NCBI GenBank assembly: GCA_049601915.1
Contig: JBMYRB010000003.1
Span: 434,001-498,000 of the forward strand
DNA from: UBA8079 sp049601915
GTDB lineage: Bacteria > Pseudomonadota > Alphaproteobacteria > UBA6615
Reading direction: 5' to 3'
DNA length: 64,000 nt
Position numbers and translations under genes: made by a program. The stretch's first letter is position 1. The number at the start of each line of letters is the position of its first letter. This document shows, piece after piece, positions 25,700 to 34,155 of the stretch. The notes below the pieces were generated by a model that was not told the DNA's origin, did not search any database, and saw only the letters and a program-made list of their open reading frames with translations.

Positions 25700-26103
25700 C
25701 CCGCCATAAGTGCCAGAACCACAGCCTGGATCGGGGAAACGCCCAGCCAATGCGCCCCGTCAATGATGGTGTGGGACCAGCTCGACTGCTGGGAGCGGTG
25801 GTTGATGGTCATCGTCGAAACCACGAGGGCGAGCCATATCGGCAGCGCGATCGACAGTGCGCCCGCGACCGTGCCCGTGGCGAGGGTCACCATCAACACC
25901 GACAGCATATAGGCGATCAGCACCTGCCCGATAATCGCGATGACATAGGCCACGCGACTGGCACCCGCCCTGACTTCGGCCTCGGTCTTGCCGATGGCCG
26001 CCTGTCAGGGCGTCACCAACGTTATGTAGTACACCGCGCCGAAGACATGGCTCACCACCACGGAAGCGATCAGTGCGATCCAGTCGATTTCTCCGAATGC
26101 CAT
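25696..26103 (-). pseudogene. DUF1761-like membrane protein gene interrupted by an in-frame stop
   Basis: On the reverse strand a frame from the ATG at 26103 encodes a four-helix membrane protein of DUF1761 type: FGEIDWIALIASVVVSHVFG, then YYITLVTP, then a TGA at 26005-26007, after which the same frame continues QAAIGKTEAEVRAGASRVAY and three further hydrophobic helices to a stop at 25696. In DUF1761 proteins a Trp is expected just where the TGA stands (GALWY, then about ten residues, then W), so TGG to TGA is the simple explanation. The total would be 135 residues, normal for the family. Confidence 0.75.
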
Positions 26104-26113
26104 GTCCGTCTCC

Positions 26114-27154
26114 TCAGTCGAGTGTCGGGTCCAAAACCACCTTGCCGGTGCCGGCACGTGATTCCACGCGACGATGTGCGTCCGCCGCCTGGCTGAGTGG
26201 CATTACCTGGTCGATCAACACCTTCACCCCGCCCTTGCCCGCGCGCACGAAGGCCTCCTCCAGTCCGCCCGGCGCCTCGCGAGGCTCACCGACGATGTGC
26301 AGCATGTAGAGGTAGAGCCGGCGCACGCTCAGCGGCACGTCCGACGTGCCCGACGCGTTGCCCGCCGTCACGAGCGTCGCGCCGCGGGCCATCGAATAGA
26401 TCACCTGGTTGAATGTCCCCGGGTCGGCGACACTATCGCACACCCCGGTCACACCCTGCCCGTCCGTCAGCTTGAGGATCTCTTCCGTCAGGTCCTGGGT
26501 CCGGTAGTTGATGGCGTGATCCGCACCGAGCCCGAGGGTCGCCTCGACCCGCGCGTCGGAGCCTGCGGCGGCGATAACCGTCGCACCGGCCCACTTGGCG
26601 ACCTGGATGCAGGCCGCGCCGAGGCCGCCGGTCGCCCCCATCACGAGCACGGTGTCGTCGCCCCCCACCTGGAGGACATTCTCGACCTGGTTGACGGCTG
26701 TTCCCAGATGGCGGCCGATCACGGTCGCCTCATGGAACGTCAGATTGTCGGGAATCGGGACGGTGCGCGAAGCGACGGTGCGCACATACTGGGCGTTGCC
26801 GCCCCAGATGGTGACGCCGAGGAAATCCACCGGCCCGAGCCCCGGGATCGCCATATACGGGTCCGGTCGGATCGTCGGCACGAAGAGCGAACAAAACACC
26901 CTATCGCCGACCTTGCGATCGGTCACGTTTTCGCCCACCTCGACGATCGTGCCGGACGGATCCACGCCCAGTATATGCGGCAGTTCCGGCGTATAGGCGT
27001 AGGTGTTTTCGCGCAGATAGATATCGAAGGTCCGGTTAATGGAGACCGCATTCACCTCGACCAGCACGTCATCGGGTCCAACTTCCGGCGTATTGACATC
27101 CTCATAGGAGAGCACATCCGCCCCCCCGAAATCCTTCATCACAACGGCTTTCAT
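26114..27154 (-). CDS. Zinc-type alcohol dehydrogenase-like / quinone oxidoreductase (MDR)
   Basis: A 346-residue medium-chain dehydrogenase/reductase. The GroES-like N-terminus has MKAVVMKDFGGADVLSYEDV and HILGVDPSGTIVEVGENV; the Rossmann domain has VLVMGATGGLGAACIQVAKW near residue 170 and GADHAINYRTQDL. Catalytic zinc ligands of true alcohol dehydrogenases (Cys at the N-terminus, GHE) are absent, the GHE position being GVDPSG, so a zinc-free NADPH:quinone or enoyl reductase is more likely. The gene lies ten bases downstream of the DUF1761 pseudogene start and 41 bases after the Gfo/Idh gene. Confidence 0.88.
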   Translation of the reverse strand: MKAVVMKDFGGADVLSYEDVNTPEVGPDDVLVEVNAVSINRTFDIYLRENTYAYTPELPHILGVDPSGTIVEVGENVTDRKVGDRVFCSLFVPTIRPDPYMAIPGLGPVDFLGVTIWGGNAQYVRTVASRTVPIPDNLTFHEATVIGRHLGTAVNQVENVLQVGGDDTVLVMGATGGLGAACIQVAKWAGATVIAAAGSDARVEATLGLGADHAINYRTQDLTEEILKLTDGQGVTGVCDSVADPGTFNQVIYSMARGATLVTAGNASGTSDVPLSVRRLYLYMLHIVGEPREAPGGLEEAFVRAGKGGVKVLIDQVMPLSQAADAHRRVESRAGTGKVVLDPTLD

Positions 27155-27195
27155 ATTCTCAACCCCCCTGTTTGCGGGTCGGGCTGTGCAGTAGC

Positions 27196-28185
27196 TCAGC
27201 CGACCTTTTCTTTGACGCCGCTCTCGGCGGACTTGATAATGGCCTCCAGTACGTCCACCACATGGATGATTTCCTCGCGCGAGACCGGATAGTCTTCCTG
27301 GCCCATGGCCGCTGCGCCGAAGGCATCCAACTCCGCCGTCAACGCATCTGTGTCACGGCCAAAATCATAGTTGAACTGCTCCGGCTCCCCGCCCTCGCGC
27401 GGGGCGAACTCGAAACTGTCATACATGCGCCCGATCATGCGTGCCGTGGCTTCACGGCCGTAAATCGCGGCATGAAAGTCCGGCTTTGCCGTGACCATGA
27501 CCGCCAGGTAGCCGGTCATGCCGCTCGAAAACTTCAACAGCACCGATGTGGTGTCGTCGATGTCCGCCTCCGCGGCTCGGTGAACAGCCTGGGCCGTCAC
27601 GCTTTCCACGGTACCGAAGAGATCGACCATGTTGTCTATCAGGTGTACGCCCATAGGGGTCATGCCGCCGGCCGGCCATTCGGAGCGCTGGAACCGCCAG
27701 CTGTCCTGGGGCATCACTATCGCCGCGGGTCCGGTTTCGGTCATCTCGACATGCAGTAGCGTCCCGAACGCCTCATCCGCGATCTTGCGGCGAAGCTCGG
27801 CCATCGATGGGACAAAGCGCCGGTTGTGGCCCACGACAACGGTCACGCCCGCCGCGTCGGCGGCGTCGAGCACCCGTTCGGCATCGGCCTTCGACATGGT
27901 GAATGGCTTCTCAGAGAGGACATGCTTGCCGGCCTCGATCGCCGTCAGCATCTGTTCCACATGCAGCGAGTGCGGGGTGGCGAGCACGACCGCGTCCAGG
28001 TCGGCCTCGTCGAGCATCGCCTCGAGGCTGGTGTGGAGGGTCATCCCCTTCTCGTCCGCGAAATCCGCAACCTTGTCCGGGTTGCGGACCGCGCCTGCGA
28101 TGAACTCGATATTCTCGGCCGCGCCCGATGCGTTGACCAGGTTCTGGCCCCACCAACCTACGCCGACTATTCCTGCTGCAAGCAT
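27196..28185 (-). CDS. Gfo/Idh/MocA family oxidoreductase, copy 1 of a tandem pair
   Basis: A 329-residue NAD(P)-dependent oxidoreductase. The Rossmann motif is AGIVGVGWWGQNLV at the N-terminus, the catalytic EKP motif is HVLSEKPFTM near residue 95, and the substrate domain carries GGMTPMGVHLIDNMVDLFG near 175, with the conserved His-x3-Asp. It shares its layout, including WWG in the dinucleotide loop and TPMGVH, with the next gene (28207) and reads as a tandem duplicate. Substrates are usually sugars, inositols or their acids. Twenty-one bases separate it from the upstream copy, so one transcript is likely. Confidence 0.9.
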   Translation of the reverse strand: MLAAGIVGVGWWGQNLVNASGAAENIEFIAGAVRNPDKVADFADEKGMTLHTSLEAMLDEADLDAVVLATPHSLHVEQMLTAIEAGKHVLSEKPFTMSKADAERVLDAADAAGVTVVVGHNRRFVPSMAELRRKIADEAFGTLLHVEMTETGPAAIVMPQDSWRFQRSEWPAGGMTPMGVHLIDNMVDLFGTVESVTAQAVHRAAEADIDDTTSVLLKFSSGMTGYLAVMVTAKPDFHAAIYGREATARMIGRMYDSFEFAPREGGEPEQFNYDFGRDTDALTAELDAFGAAAMGQEDYPVSREEIIHVVDVLEAIIKSAESGVKEKVG

Positions 28186-28206
28186 CTGATTTTCTTCTGT
28201 TTGGGT

Positions 28207-29217
28207 TCAGCCGACTTTCTGCGGTGTGCCGCTTTCGGCCGATTTGACGATGGCCTCCAGTACCGCAATGCCGTGAATCACGTCTGCGTCGGGCACGGGG
28301 TATGCGTCGCCGCCCGCACAGGCTGCCGCGAAGGCTTCTAGCTCGGCGCTGACCATGTCGAAGTCGGTAAAGTCCTTGGTCACCGCCTTGTTCTCGCCAG
28401 TTGCCCCGGTGATCGGACCGTCACCGTTCGGCACGAACTCGAACGACGACAGATCCGGATTACGAATCTCGAATGATCCGCCGAGCCCGTAGCCCTGTAT
28501 CCGGAAGCTCGGTGCCGTCGCCAGCATGTTGGCCATATAGCCCGACATGCCGTTCTTGAACATGAACAGGATCGACGATGTGTCGTCTGTGTCGTTGGGC
28601 ACCGCCCGGCGGAAGGACTGGCAATAGACCTCGTCGACCTCGCCGAACAGATTGATATAGGCGTCGATGACATGGACACCCATGGGCGTCAGCCCCCCGA
28701 CGGGCGTCTCGTTCTTGTCGGCGCGCCACGCATCCGCCGCGAGGAACATGCCGTTGGGCGCGCACATCGTCCCCTCGACGTGCATCAGTGCCTGAAGCGT
28801 GCCGTCGCCTATAAGCTTCTTTGCTTCAGCGATCGCAGGGTGGAACCGCCGGTTGAAACCGACCGCACAAATGACCCCCGCGTCTCGACACGCCGCAATC
28901 GCCGCCTCCGCGTCGGCCTTGGTCAGCGTGATCGGCTTCTCGACGAAAACATGCTTTCCGGCCGCAGCCGCCGCCTGAATCTGTTCAAGATGCTTCGAGT
29001 GCGGCGTGGCCAGCACGACTGCGTCGAGTTCGTCGTGGGCCAGAAGCTCGTCATAGGTCTCGACAAGTTCGAAACCCTGCTCGTCGGCATAGTCCTCTGC
29101 CTTCGCGCGTGTGCGCGTCACCCCATGCGAGAAACGGATATTGTCCGATTTGCCCTGCACCGAACCAACCAGCACCCGGCCCCACCAGCCGAGGCCCACA
29201 ATTCCTGCATTGATCAT
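28207..29217 (-). CDS. Gfo/Idh/MocA family oxidoreductase, copy 2 of a tandem pair
   Basis: About 336 residues from the ATG at 29217, which has AGGGGGA upstream. Rossmann motif AGIVGLGWWGRVLV, catalytic segment HVFVEKPITLTKADAE near residue 95, FNRRFHPAIAEAKKLIG, and GGLTPMGVHVIDAYINLFG near 180. The C-terminus, VLEAIVKSAESGTPQKVG, matches the end of copy 1 (VLEAIIKSAESGVKEKVG), so the two genes clearly derive from one ancestor. Similarity is moderate, so the duplication is not recent. Substrate unknown. Confidence 0.9.
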   Translation of the reverse strand: MINAGIVGLGWWGRVLVGSVQGKSDNIRFSHGVTRTRAKAEDYADEQGFELVETYDELLAHDELDAVVLATPHSKHLEQIQAAAAAGKHVFVEKPITLTKADAEAAIAACRDAGVICAVGFNRRFHPAIAEAKKLIGDGTLQALMHVEGTMCAPNGMFLAADAWRADKNETPVGGLTPMGVHVIDAYINLFGEVDEVYCQSFRRAVPNDTDDTSSILFMFKNGMSGYMANMLATAPSFRIQGYGLGGSFEIRNPDLSSFEFVPNGDGPITGATGENKAVTKDFTDFDMVSAELEAFAAACAGGDAYPVPDADVIHGIAVLEAIVKSAESGTPQKVG

Positions 29218-29324
29218 GAAAATCCCCCTGATCGGCGCATCAACACCAAGCACGCGCGCGCCGCAGCCACAATATTACGGTCTGGCCGGGGACTTGTCTG
29301 CTCCGTATCGACGTTTTTAGTGGG

Positions 29325-29620
29325 TCAATCGGCCTTGGTTTCGCGTCGGTACCAGGGGAAGAACCGGGGGGGGGGTGACCCAGTTCATCGTGATCTCGAA
29401 CATCAGACCGAACGCCACCAGCGCCACGACCCCAACGACGGCGACGTCATGGTTGAAGTTTCGCGCGTTGAACAGGACGAACATGCCGACCCCGTCCTGC
29501 AGCGATACGAAAAACTCAGCGATAACGGCCGCCACGAGCGCTCGTCCGGCCGCCAGACGGAATCCGGCGGAGGTAGGGCAGGGACGAGAAGACGGTGATA
29601 TCGAACCAGACGTAACGGGC
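29325..29620 (-). pseudogene. 3' remnant of a binding-protein-dependent ABC transporter permease (SsuC/TauC type)
   Basis: Three reading frames on the reverse strand carry consecutive pieces of one permease C-terminus: RYVWFDITVFSSLPYL in one, GFRLAAGRALVAAVIAEFFV and the following GVGMFVLFNARNFNHDVAVV helix in a second, and RFFPWYRRETKAD in a third. The last shift falls in a run of ten G (C on the coding strand) at 29366-29375. The complete gene would be about 250 residues; the EAA loop and the N-terminal helices are absent. No ATPase or binding-protein gene is nearby. It is a decayed fragment. Confidence 0.65.
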
Positions 29621-29696
29621 CGGCGACACGGGTCATCTATAGGAATTTTGCATGCGACCGCGAAACGAGATCACTCTCGCGTGATCGTCAAAACCA

Positions 29697-30497
29697 CTAC
29701 CTGCCCTTCCATTCGGGTGGTCGCTTCTCGAGAAACGCAGCAATACCCTCCTTCGTATCATCGGTCTCGAAGGCTTCGGGAATAACACCCTCCACATGCG
29801 CATACGCGTCTGCGCGGTCGAGGTCGTACTGCGCATGAAAAGATCGCTTGCCCCGCGATACAGCCGCCGAGGATTTCGAGGCGATCTTCGCAGCCAGTTC
29901 ACCGACGGCCGCATCGAGTTCGTCGTCAGGCACGACCCGGTTCACGAGGCCCATTCGCAACGCTTCATCGGACGGATACAAATCACCGGTGAGCAGCATC
30001 TCCAGCGCGTGCTTTCGCGACACGGCCCGGCTCAACGCCACCTGCGGCGTGTAACACCAGAAACCGATGTTTACGCCCGGGGTCGCGAAGCGCGCCGAGC
30101 GCGCGGCGACGGCCAGGTCGCAACTCGCCATGAGTTCGCAACCCGATGCGGTGGCCGTACCATGCACCTTGGCGATAACCGGCTGTGGCAGGGCGACAAT
30201 CGCCTGCATCATCGCGTTACACGCCGCGTTCGATGCGCGTTTCTCGTCTCCAGTTTCGGTCGCAATGGATTCCTGCAGGTCGTGACCGGTGCAGAAATGT
30301 TTTCCCGCCGCGGCCAGCACCACCACCCGCACATCGGGGTCGGTCGCGATCTCCCGCAGTATCGCCAAGAGTTCGCCGACCAGCGCATGGGAAAGGCTGT
30401 TGCCGGAACCCGGCCGGTTCAGGGTCAGGGTGGCAATGCCGTCGGCATCGTCGCGCGACAGAATTTCTGCATCACCTGCGGATTGAGCTTGTGCCAT
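29697..30497 (-). CDS. Enoyl-CoA hydratase/isomerase family protein (ECHDC3-like)
   Basis: A 266-residue crotonase. The CoA-binding loop is FCTGHDLQE near residue 68, the oxyanion segment is KVHGTATASGCELMASCDLA near 112 with the Glu that is usually the first catalytic acid, and ATPGVNIGFWCYTPQVALSR near 140 occupies the second acid region, where the usual PEx2LG Glu is not evident. The C-terminus AFLEKRPPEWKGR is typical of this group. Isomerase or hydrolase chemistry is therefore as likely as hydration. Confidence 0.88.
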   Translation of the reverse strand: MAQAQSAGDAEILSRDDADGIATLTLNRPGSGNSLSHALVGELLAILREIATDPDVRVVVLAAAGKHFCTGHDLQESIATETGDEKRASNAACNAMMQAIVALPQPVIAKVHGTATASGCELMASCDLAVAARSARFATPGVNIGFWCYTPQVALSRAVSRKHALEMLLTGDLYPSDEALRMGLVNRVVPDDELDAAVGELAAKIASKSSAAVSRGKRSFHAQYDLDRADAYAHVEGVIPEAFETDDTKEGIAAFLEKRPPEWKGR

Positions 30498-30597
30498 GGC
30501 CTTTGTCTCCTAGTTCCTTCGCCGCTGAAGTGTAGGCGGCCTTCTGCCCAGCCGCTATAGTCGTCGCAACGACAATACAAACTCGGGGAGAATGAAC

Positions 30598-31527
30598 ATG
30601 GCATTGCGCGTCGGCGTGGTCGGTCTGGGAATCATGGGAGGCGCGTTCGCCGCCAACATCGCCAAGGCCGGATTCACGGTCACCGGATACGATCCGGTCA
30701 AATCCAAGGTGAATGCGCTGGTGAAGGCAGGCGGCTTAGTAGGCAAGAGCGCTGCCGACGTGGCACGTAAGTCCGACGTCGTAATCACCTCCCTCACCTC
30801 GGCAGCCATTCTCGATGCTGTGGTCACGGGCAAGGCCGGGATCCTTGCGGGCGCGCATAAGGGCATGATCCTGATCGAGACCTCGACCCTCGATATCACC
30901 GACAAGGAACGCGCCCAGGCAGCCCTCGCCAAAAAGGGTGCCAGCATGGTGGACTGCCCCGTCTCCGGCGCCGGCCAGCAGGCCGCCTCCGGACAGATCA
31001 CGACCATGGCAAGCGGCACGAAGAAAGATTTCAAGACCGTCCATGAGATCCTCGAAGCTTTCTCGATGGTCCAGTATTACGTCGGACCGTTCGGCAACGG
31101 CATGCGGCTCAAGCTACTGATCAACATGCTGATCAGCGTGCACGGCGCGGCCTTCGCCGAAGCGATCACGCTCGCTCGCGCCTCGGATATCGATCTCGAT
31201 GTGTTTGCCGAGGCGCTGACCCGCTCGGCCGGCAACTCCCGAGTGATCGAGTATCGCGGCCCCTTGATGCTGGCCGACGACTACAACAACCCGAAGACCA
31301 AGACCGCCGACCTGACGGTCCTGATCAAGGACAACAATTTGATCGAGAATTACGCCAAGGACTTCAGCGTCCCGGTGCCCGTGTTCCAGGCGAGCATGTT
31401 CAGCGCCTACGCCGCCCTCGCCCAGGGTTACGGAAAGGAAGACCCCGGTGTGGTCACCCGCGTCTATGAGCAAATGGCCGGAATCCCGCGCAAGAAACCC
31501 GCGGCCGCAAAGCGAAAGAAGAAGTAA
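30598..31527 (+). CDS. Beta-hydroxyacid dehydrogenase family (3-hydroxyisobutyrate dehydrogenase-like), copy 1
   Basis: About 309 residues. NAD-binding GVVGLGIMGGAFAANIAKAG at the N-terminus, the substrate loop DCPVSGAGQQAASGQITTMA near residue 120 (the D-x-P-V-S-G-G region with Ala for Gly), and the catalytic-Lys helix GNGMRLKLLINMLISVHGAA near 168 with K in the LKLLINM segment. I use the second ATG (30598), seven bases after GGGGAG. The C-terminus is a Lys/Arg-rich, Ala-rich tail. Members reduce or oxidise beta-hydroxyacids such as 3-hydroxyisobutyrate or tartronate semialdehyde. Confidence 0.88.
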   Translation: MALRVGVVGLGIMGGAFAANIAKAGFTVTGYDPVKSKVNALVKAGGLVGKSAADVARKSDVVITSLTSAAILDAVVTGKAGILAGAHKGMILIETSTLDITDKERAQAALAKKGASMVDCPVSGAGQQAASGQITTMASGTKKDFKTVHEILEAFSMVQYYVGPFGNGMRLKLLINMLISVHGAAFAEAITLARASDIDLDVFAEALTRSAGNSRVIEYRGPLMLADDYNNPKTKTADLTVLIKDNNLIENYAKDFSVPVPVFQASMFSAYAALAQGYGKEDPGVVTRVYEQMAGIPRKKPAAAKRKKK

Positions 31528-32420
31528 TGGCGCTCACGGTCGGCGTCATCGGTCTGGGAAATATCGGCAGCGGTGTGGCGAAGAACCTCGCCGCCACCGG
31601 ACACTCGATCATCGGCTATGACCTCGACCCAGACCGGATCAGCATTGTAGGCGCAGAAGCCGGCGCAGATGCGGCGGAGGTGGCGGCGCGGGCCGATCTG
31701 GTCGTGCTCGCCGTCGCCACCCTGACGGCCTGGCGCGCCACCCTCGCAGCCATTTCCGCGAGCGGCCGGCGCGGGCTCGTGGTTGCCGACCTATGTACCT
31801 TCCCGATCGACGAGAAGGAAGCCGCCCACGAGGAACTCGCGCGAGCAGGCATCGATCTCCTCGACTGTCCGGTCAGCGGCGCGCGGCCCCAGGCGCAGGC
31901 GGGCGAACTCGCCATGATGGTCAGCGGCAGCCAAGACGCGTTCGGCCGCGTGCGCCCCGCACTCGAAAGCTTTTGCCGCAGCGTCGTTCATGTCGGCAAA
32001 TTCGGTGAATCGGCGAAGATCAAATACATCCTCAACCTAATCATCTCGATCCACAACATGGCTTGCGCCGAAGCCTTCCTGCTGGCGCGCAAGGCAGGGG
32101 TCGACCTGCAGACCATGGTCGATGTGGTGATGGAGGGTGCTGCAGCCTCGAAGGTTTTCGAAATTCGGGGCGACAAGTGGATCAGCGGTGAATATGAAGA
32201 GCCCACGGCGGAACTGGCGATCCAGCTCAAGGACAAGGATGTGATCCGCGACTTCGCCGCTGCACTAAATTGCCCCACCCCAATGTTCGACGCGGCCCAG
32301 CCCTATTACATCGCTGCGGCCTCCCAGGGCCGCGAACAGCAGGATGCGGCGTCAATTCTGGCGGTGCTGGAGCATATGGCGGGCATCCCGCGGGACCAAC
32401 CGCCGGGTTCCGGCGACTAG
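31527..32420 (+). CDS. Beta-hydroxyacid dehydrogenase family, copy 2
   Basis: A 297-residue paralog of the preceding gene, starting on the last base of its stop codon (TAATG). Landmarks are VGVIGLGNIGSGVAKNLAA, LLDCPVSGARPQAQAGELAM near residue 115, and the lysine helix GESAKIKYILNLIISIHNMA near 163. Both C-termini keep LEHMAGIPR / YEQMAGIPR. Complete coupling of the two genes suggests a heterodimer or sequential steps on related hydroxyacids, an inference. Confidence 0.88.
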   Translation: MALTVGVIGLGNIGSGVAKNLAATGHSIIGYDLDPDRISIVGAEAGADAAEVAARADLVVLAVATLTAWRATLAAISASGRRGLVVADLCTFPIDEKEAAHEELARAGIDLLDCPVSGARPQAQAGELAMMVSGSQDAFGRVRPALESFCRSVVHVGKFGESAKIKYILNLIISIHNMACAEAFLLARKAGVDLQTMVDVVMEGAAASKVFEIRGDKWISGEYEEPTAELAIQLKDKDVIRDFAAALNCPTPMFDAAQPYYIAAASQGREQQDAASILAVLEHMAGIPRDQPPGSGD

Positions 32421-32438
32421 TACCCGCAGCCGCAGCGC

Positions 32439-33293
32439 CTACTTCGTCAGCGCCGCGTGCATCACCCGAAGGAAGCGCTCGGGGTTCAGGAACCCACCGC
32501 CCCATTCGTCATCGAGATTGGCCAGGAGCTTCGCCGCGATAATATCCTCGACCGATTTGCCATCGGCAATCAGGAGCATGATGCCGTCGCGCGCCTTGAT
32601 CAGCGTGTCGCGGTAGACGATCAGATCGGCACGATTGGCGACCGGACCGTGACCGGGAATGATCACCGTGTCGTCATCGGCGAGTGCCAACACGGTGTCG
32701 ATCGTGCGGAACACGTCCTCCACGGAGCTACCGGAGCGTGCGTCGATGAACGGGTAAAAGCAGTTGAAGAAGGTGTCGCCCATGCGGATGACGTCGGCTT
32801 CCTGGAAATGGATCATCGCGTCGCCGTCGGTGTAGGCGTTCGCGGTATGGAACACGCGCACCGTCTGTCCGTTCATTTGGAACGTGGTCGCATCGTTGAA
32901 GGTGACGACCGGCAACGCGGCTTTCGGTGGGTCTCCGGCGAGCAACCGTGCGCGGACATTATCGTGGGCAAAGATGAGCACACCGGCCTTGCCGAGATTT
33001 TCGTTACCGCCGGTATGGTCCCGGTGGAAATGGGCGTTCACGAGGAAACGCACCGGCTGATCGGTGACGGTCATGATCTGGCCGAGGATGGCTTGCGTGG
33101 CAGGGGCGAACTGAACATCGATCATGAAGACGCCGTCCTCACCAACTGAGACACCAATATTGCCGCCGCGGCCCATGATCCGGTGAATGCCGTCGGCCAC
33201 GGCCGAAATCTGCTGGTCGCCTGCAACGCCCGGCATCGCCATGGCGGAAACCGAGGCTGCGCCGATGAGTGCAAGTTTCAGGCTCTTGTGCAT
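32439..33293 (-). CDS. Secreted MBL-fold metallo-hydrolase
   Basis: A 284-residue metallo-beta-lactamase-fold protein with an N-terminal signal peptide (MHKSLKLALIGAASVSAMAM, cleavage likely near the following GVAG). The zinc motif is VNAHFHRDHTGGN near residue 85, with further ligands at VFHTANAYTDGD near 150 and IIPGHGPVAN near 215. The His normally preceding the TDGD segment is present in VFH. Periplasmic members of this group are often quinoprotein relay or broad hydrolases. The frame stays open antisense through the next gene up to 34175, but the RBS and signal peptide put the start at 33293. Confidence 0.9.
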   Translation of the reverse strand: MHKSLKLALIGAASVSAMAMPGVAGDQQISAVADGIHRIMGRGGNIGVSVGEDGVFMIDVQFAPATQAILGQIMTVTDQPVRFLVNAHFHRDHTGGNENLGKAGVLIFAHDNVRARLLAGDPPKAALPVVTFNDATTFQMNGQTVRVFHTANAYTDGDAMIHFQEADVIRMGDTFFNCFYPFIDARSGSSVEDVFRTIDTVLALADDDTVIIPGHGPVANRADLIVYRDTLIKARDGIMLLIADGKSVEDIIAAKLLANLDDEWGGGFLNPERFLRVMHAALTK

Positions 33294-33461
33294 GATCTTC
33301 TCCCGCAGGTTCGAGTTCCCGCAAAACCACCGGTGGCATGAGCTGTGAACAATCAATTGGCCGCTCACACCATCGTCAGTGTTCATGAGGCGACGCACCG
33401 ACGATTTTTGACCCTCGTCGACTGGGGGCCTATGATTTGGGCCTCTTTCAAGGGGGAATTT

Positions 33462-34154
33462 ATGACCGTCAAATATCACCTGATCAGCTCGTTCACCTGA
33501 CCATGGGTCCAGCGCGCCGTGATCCTTTTGCGCGCCAAAGACGTCGAGTTCGATGTCACCTATGTGAATCTCCGCGAGAAGCCCGACTGGTTCCTCGAAA
33601 TCTCGCCCCACGGCAAGGTCCCCGTCCTCAAGGTCGATGACGAAATCCTGTTCGAGTCCAGCGCCATCGCCGAATATCTCGACGAGGTGGTCTCGCCGCG
33701 CCTGCACCCGGAAGACCCGATCGCGCGGGCCAAGAACCGCGCCTGGACGGACTTCACGCCGACCTTCGCGGGCGCGCTCAGCAAGATCCACTACGCCAAG
33801 ACCCGCGAAGACATGGAGGCGTCCGTCGCGGCCGCGCCGGACGTGTTGCAAAAGGTCGAAAATGCCCTCGCCGGGCGCGGCAATGACGGCCCGTATTTCA
33901 ACGGGCTGGAAATTTCGCTCGTGGATGCCGCCTATGCGCCTTTCCTGCAGCGTTACTTGCTGATCGACGACGGGCTCAAGAACGATGTGCTCAAGGACTT
34001 CCCCTTGATCCGGGGCTGGGCCGAGACGCTTATGGCCGACGAACGTGTGACCGGCGCGGTGCCGGACAATTTCGAAGCGGAATTCATCGGTAATCTGCAC
34101 CGACGTGAACTCTACGCACGGGAATTCTTCGAGAATACGGTCGCCGCCGAATAG
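33462..34154 (+). CDS. Glutathione S-transferase with TGA at the catalytic Cys codon: candidate selenoprotein
   Basis: An ATG at 33462, with AAGGGGGAATTT before it, opens MTVKYHLISSFT, then TGA at 33498-33500, then PWVQRAVILLRAKDVEFDV and a further 198 uninterrupted codons. GSTs of this omega/tau-like class carry a catalytic Cys in a C-P-W-V-Q-R motif, and the TGA stands exactly at that Cys. Read through as selenocysteine 13, the protein is 230 residues with a normal thioredoxin-like domain (PHGKVPVLKVDD, ESSAIAEYLDE) and helical C-terminal domain. A hairpin follows the TGA at the right distance (separate entry). The alternative is a recent TGC or TGT to TGA nonsense mutation, with reinitiation at 33519 giving a protein that lacks its active site. 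Confidence 0.75.
33498..33535 (+). promoter_or_regulatory. Candidate bacterial SECIS element after the GST TGA
   Basis: GCGCGC (33512-33517), a 12-base loop CGTGATCCTTTT, and GCGCGC (33530-33535) form a six-pair GC stem within the coding sequence. Seventeen bases separate the TGA from the apical loop, and the second loop base is G. As I recall the bacterial SECIS rules, the loop should lie 16-37 bases past the TGA with a G in its first two positions, so both are met. The stop context TGAC is a weak terminator. GC-rich DNA makes short stems by chance, so this is supportive, not decisive. Confidence 0.5.
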
Positions 34155-34155
34155 G

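Noticed and set aside
26005..26007. Selenocysteine at the DUF1761 TGA
   Set aside because: The expected residue there is Trp, not Cys, and the hairpin does not meet the spacing and loop-G rules.
29366..29375. G10 tract as a phase-variation switch
   Set aside because: The permease has lost its 5' half and has another frameshift upstream, so switching this tract would not restore a protein.
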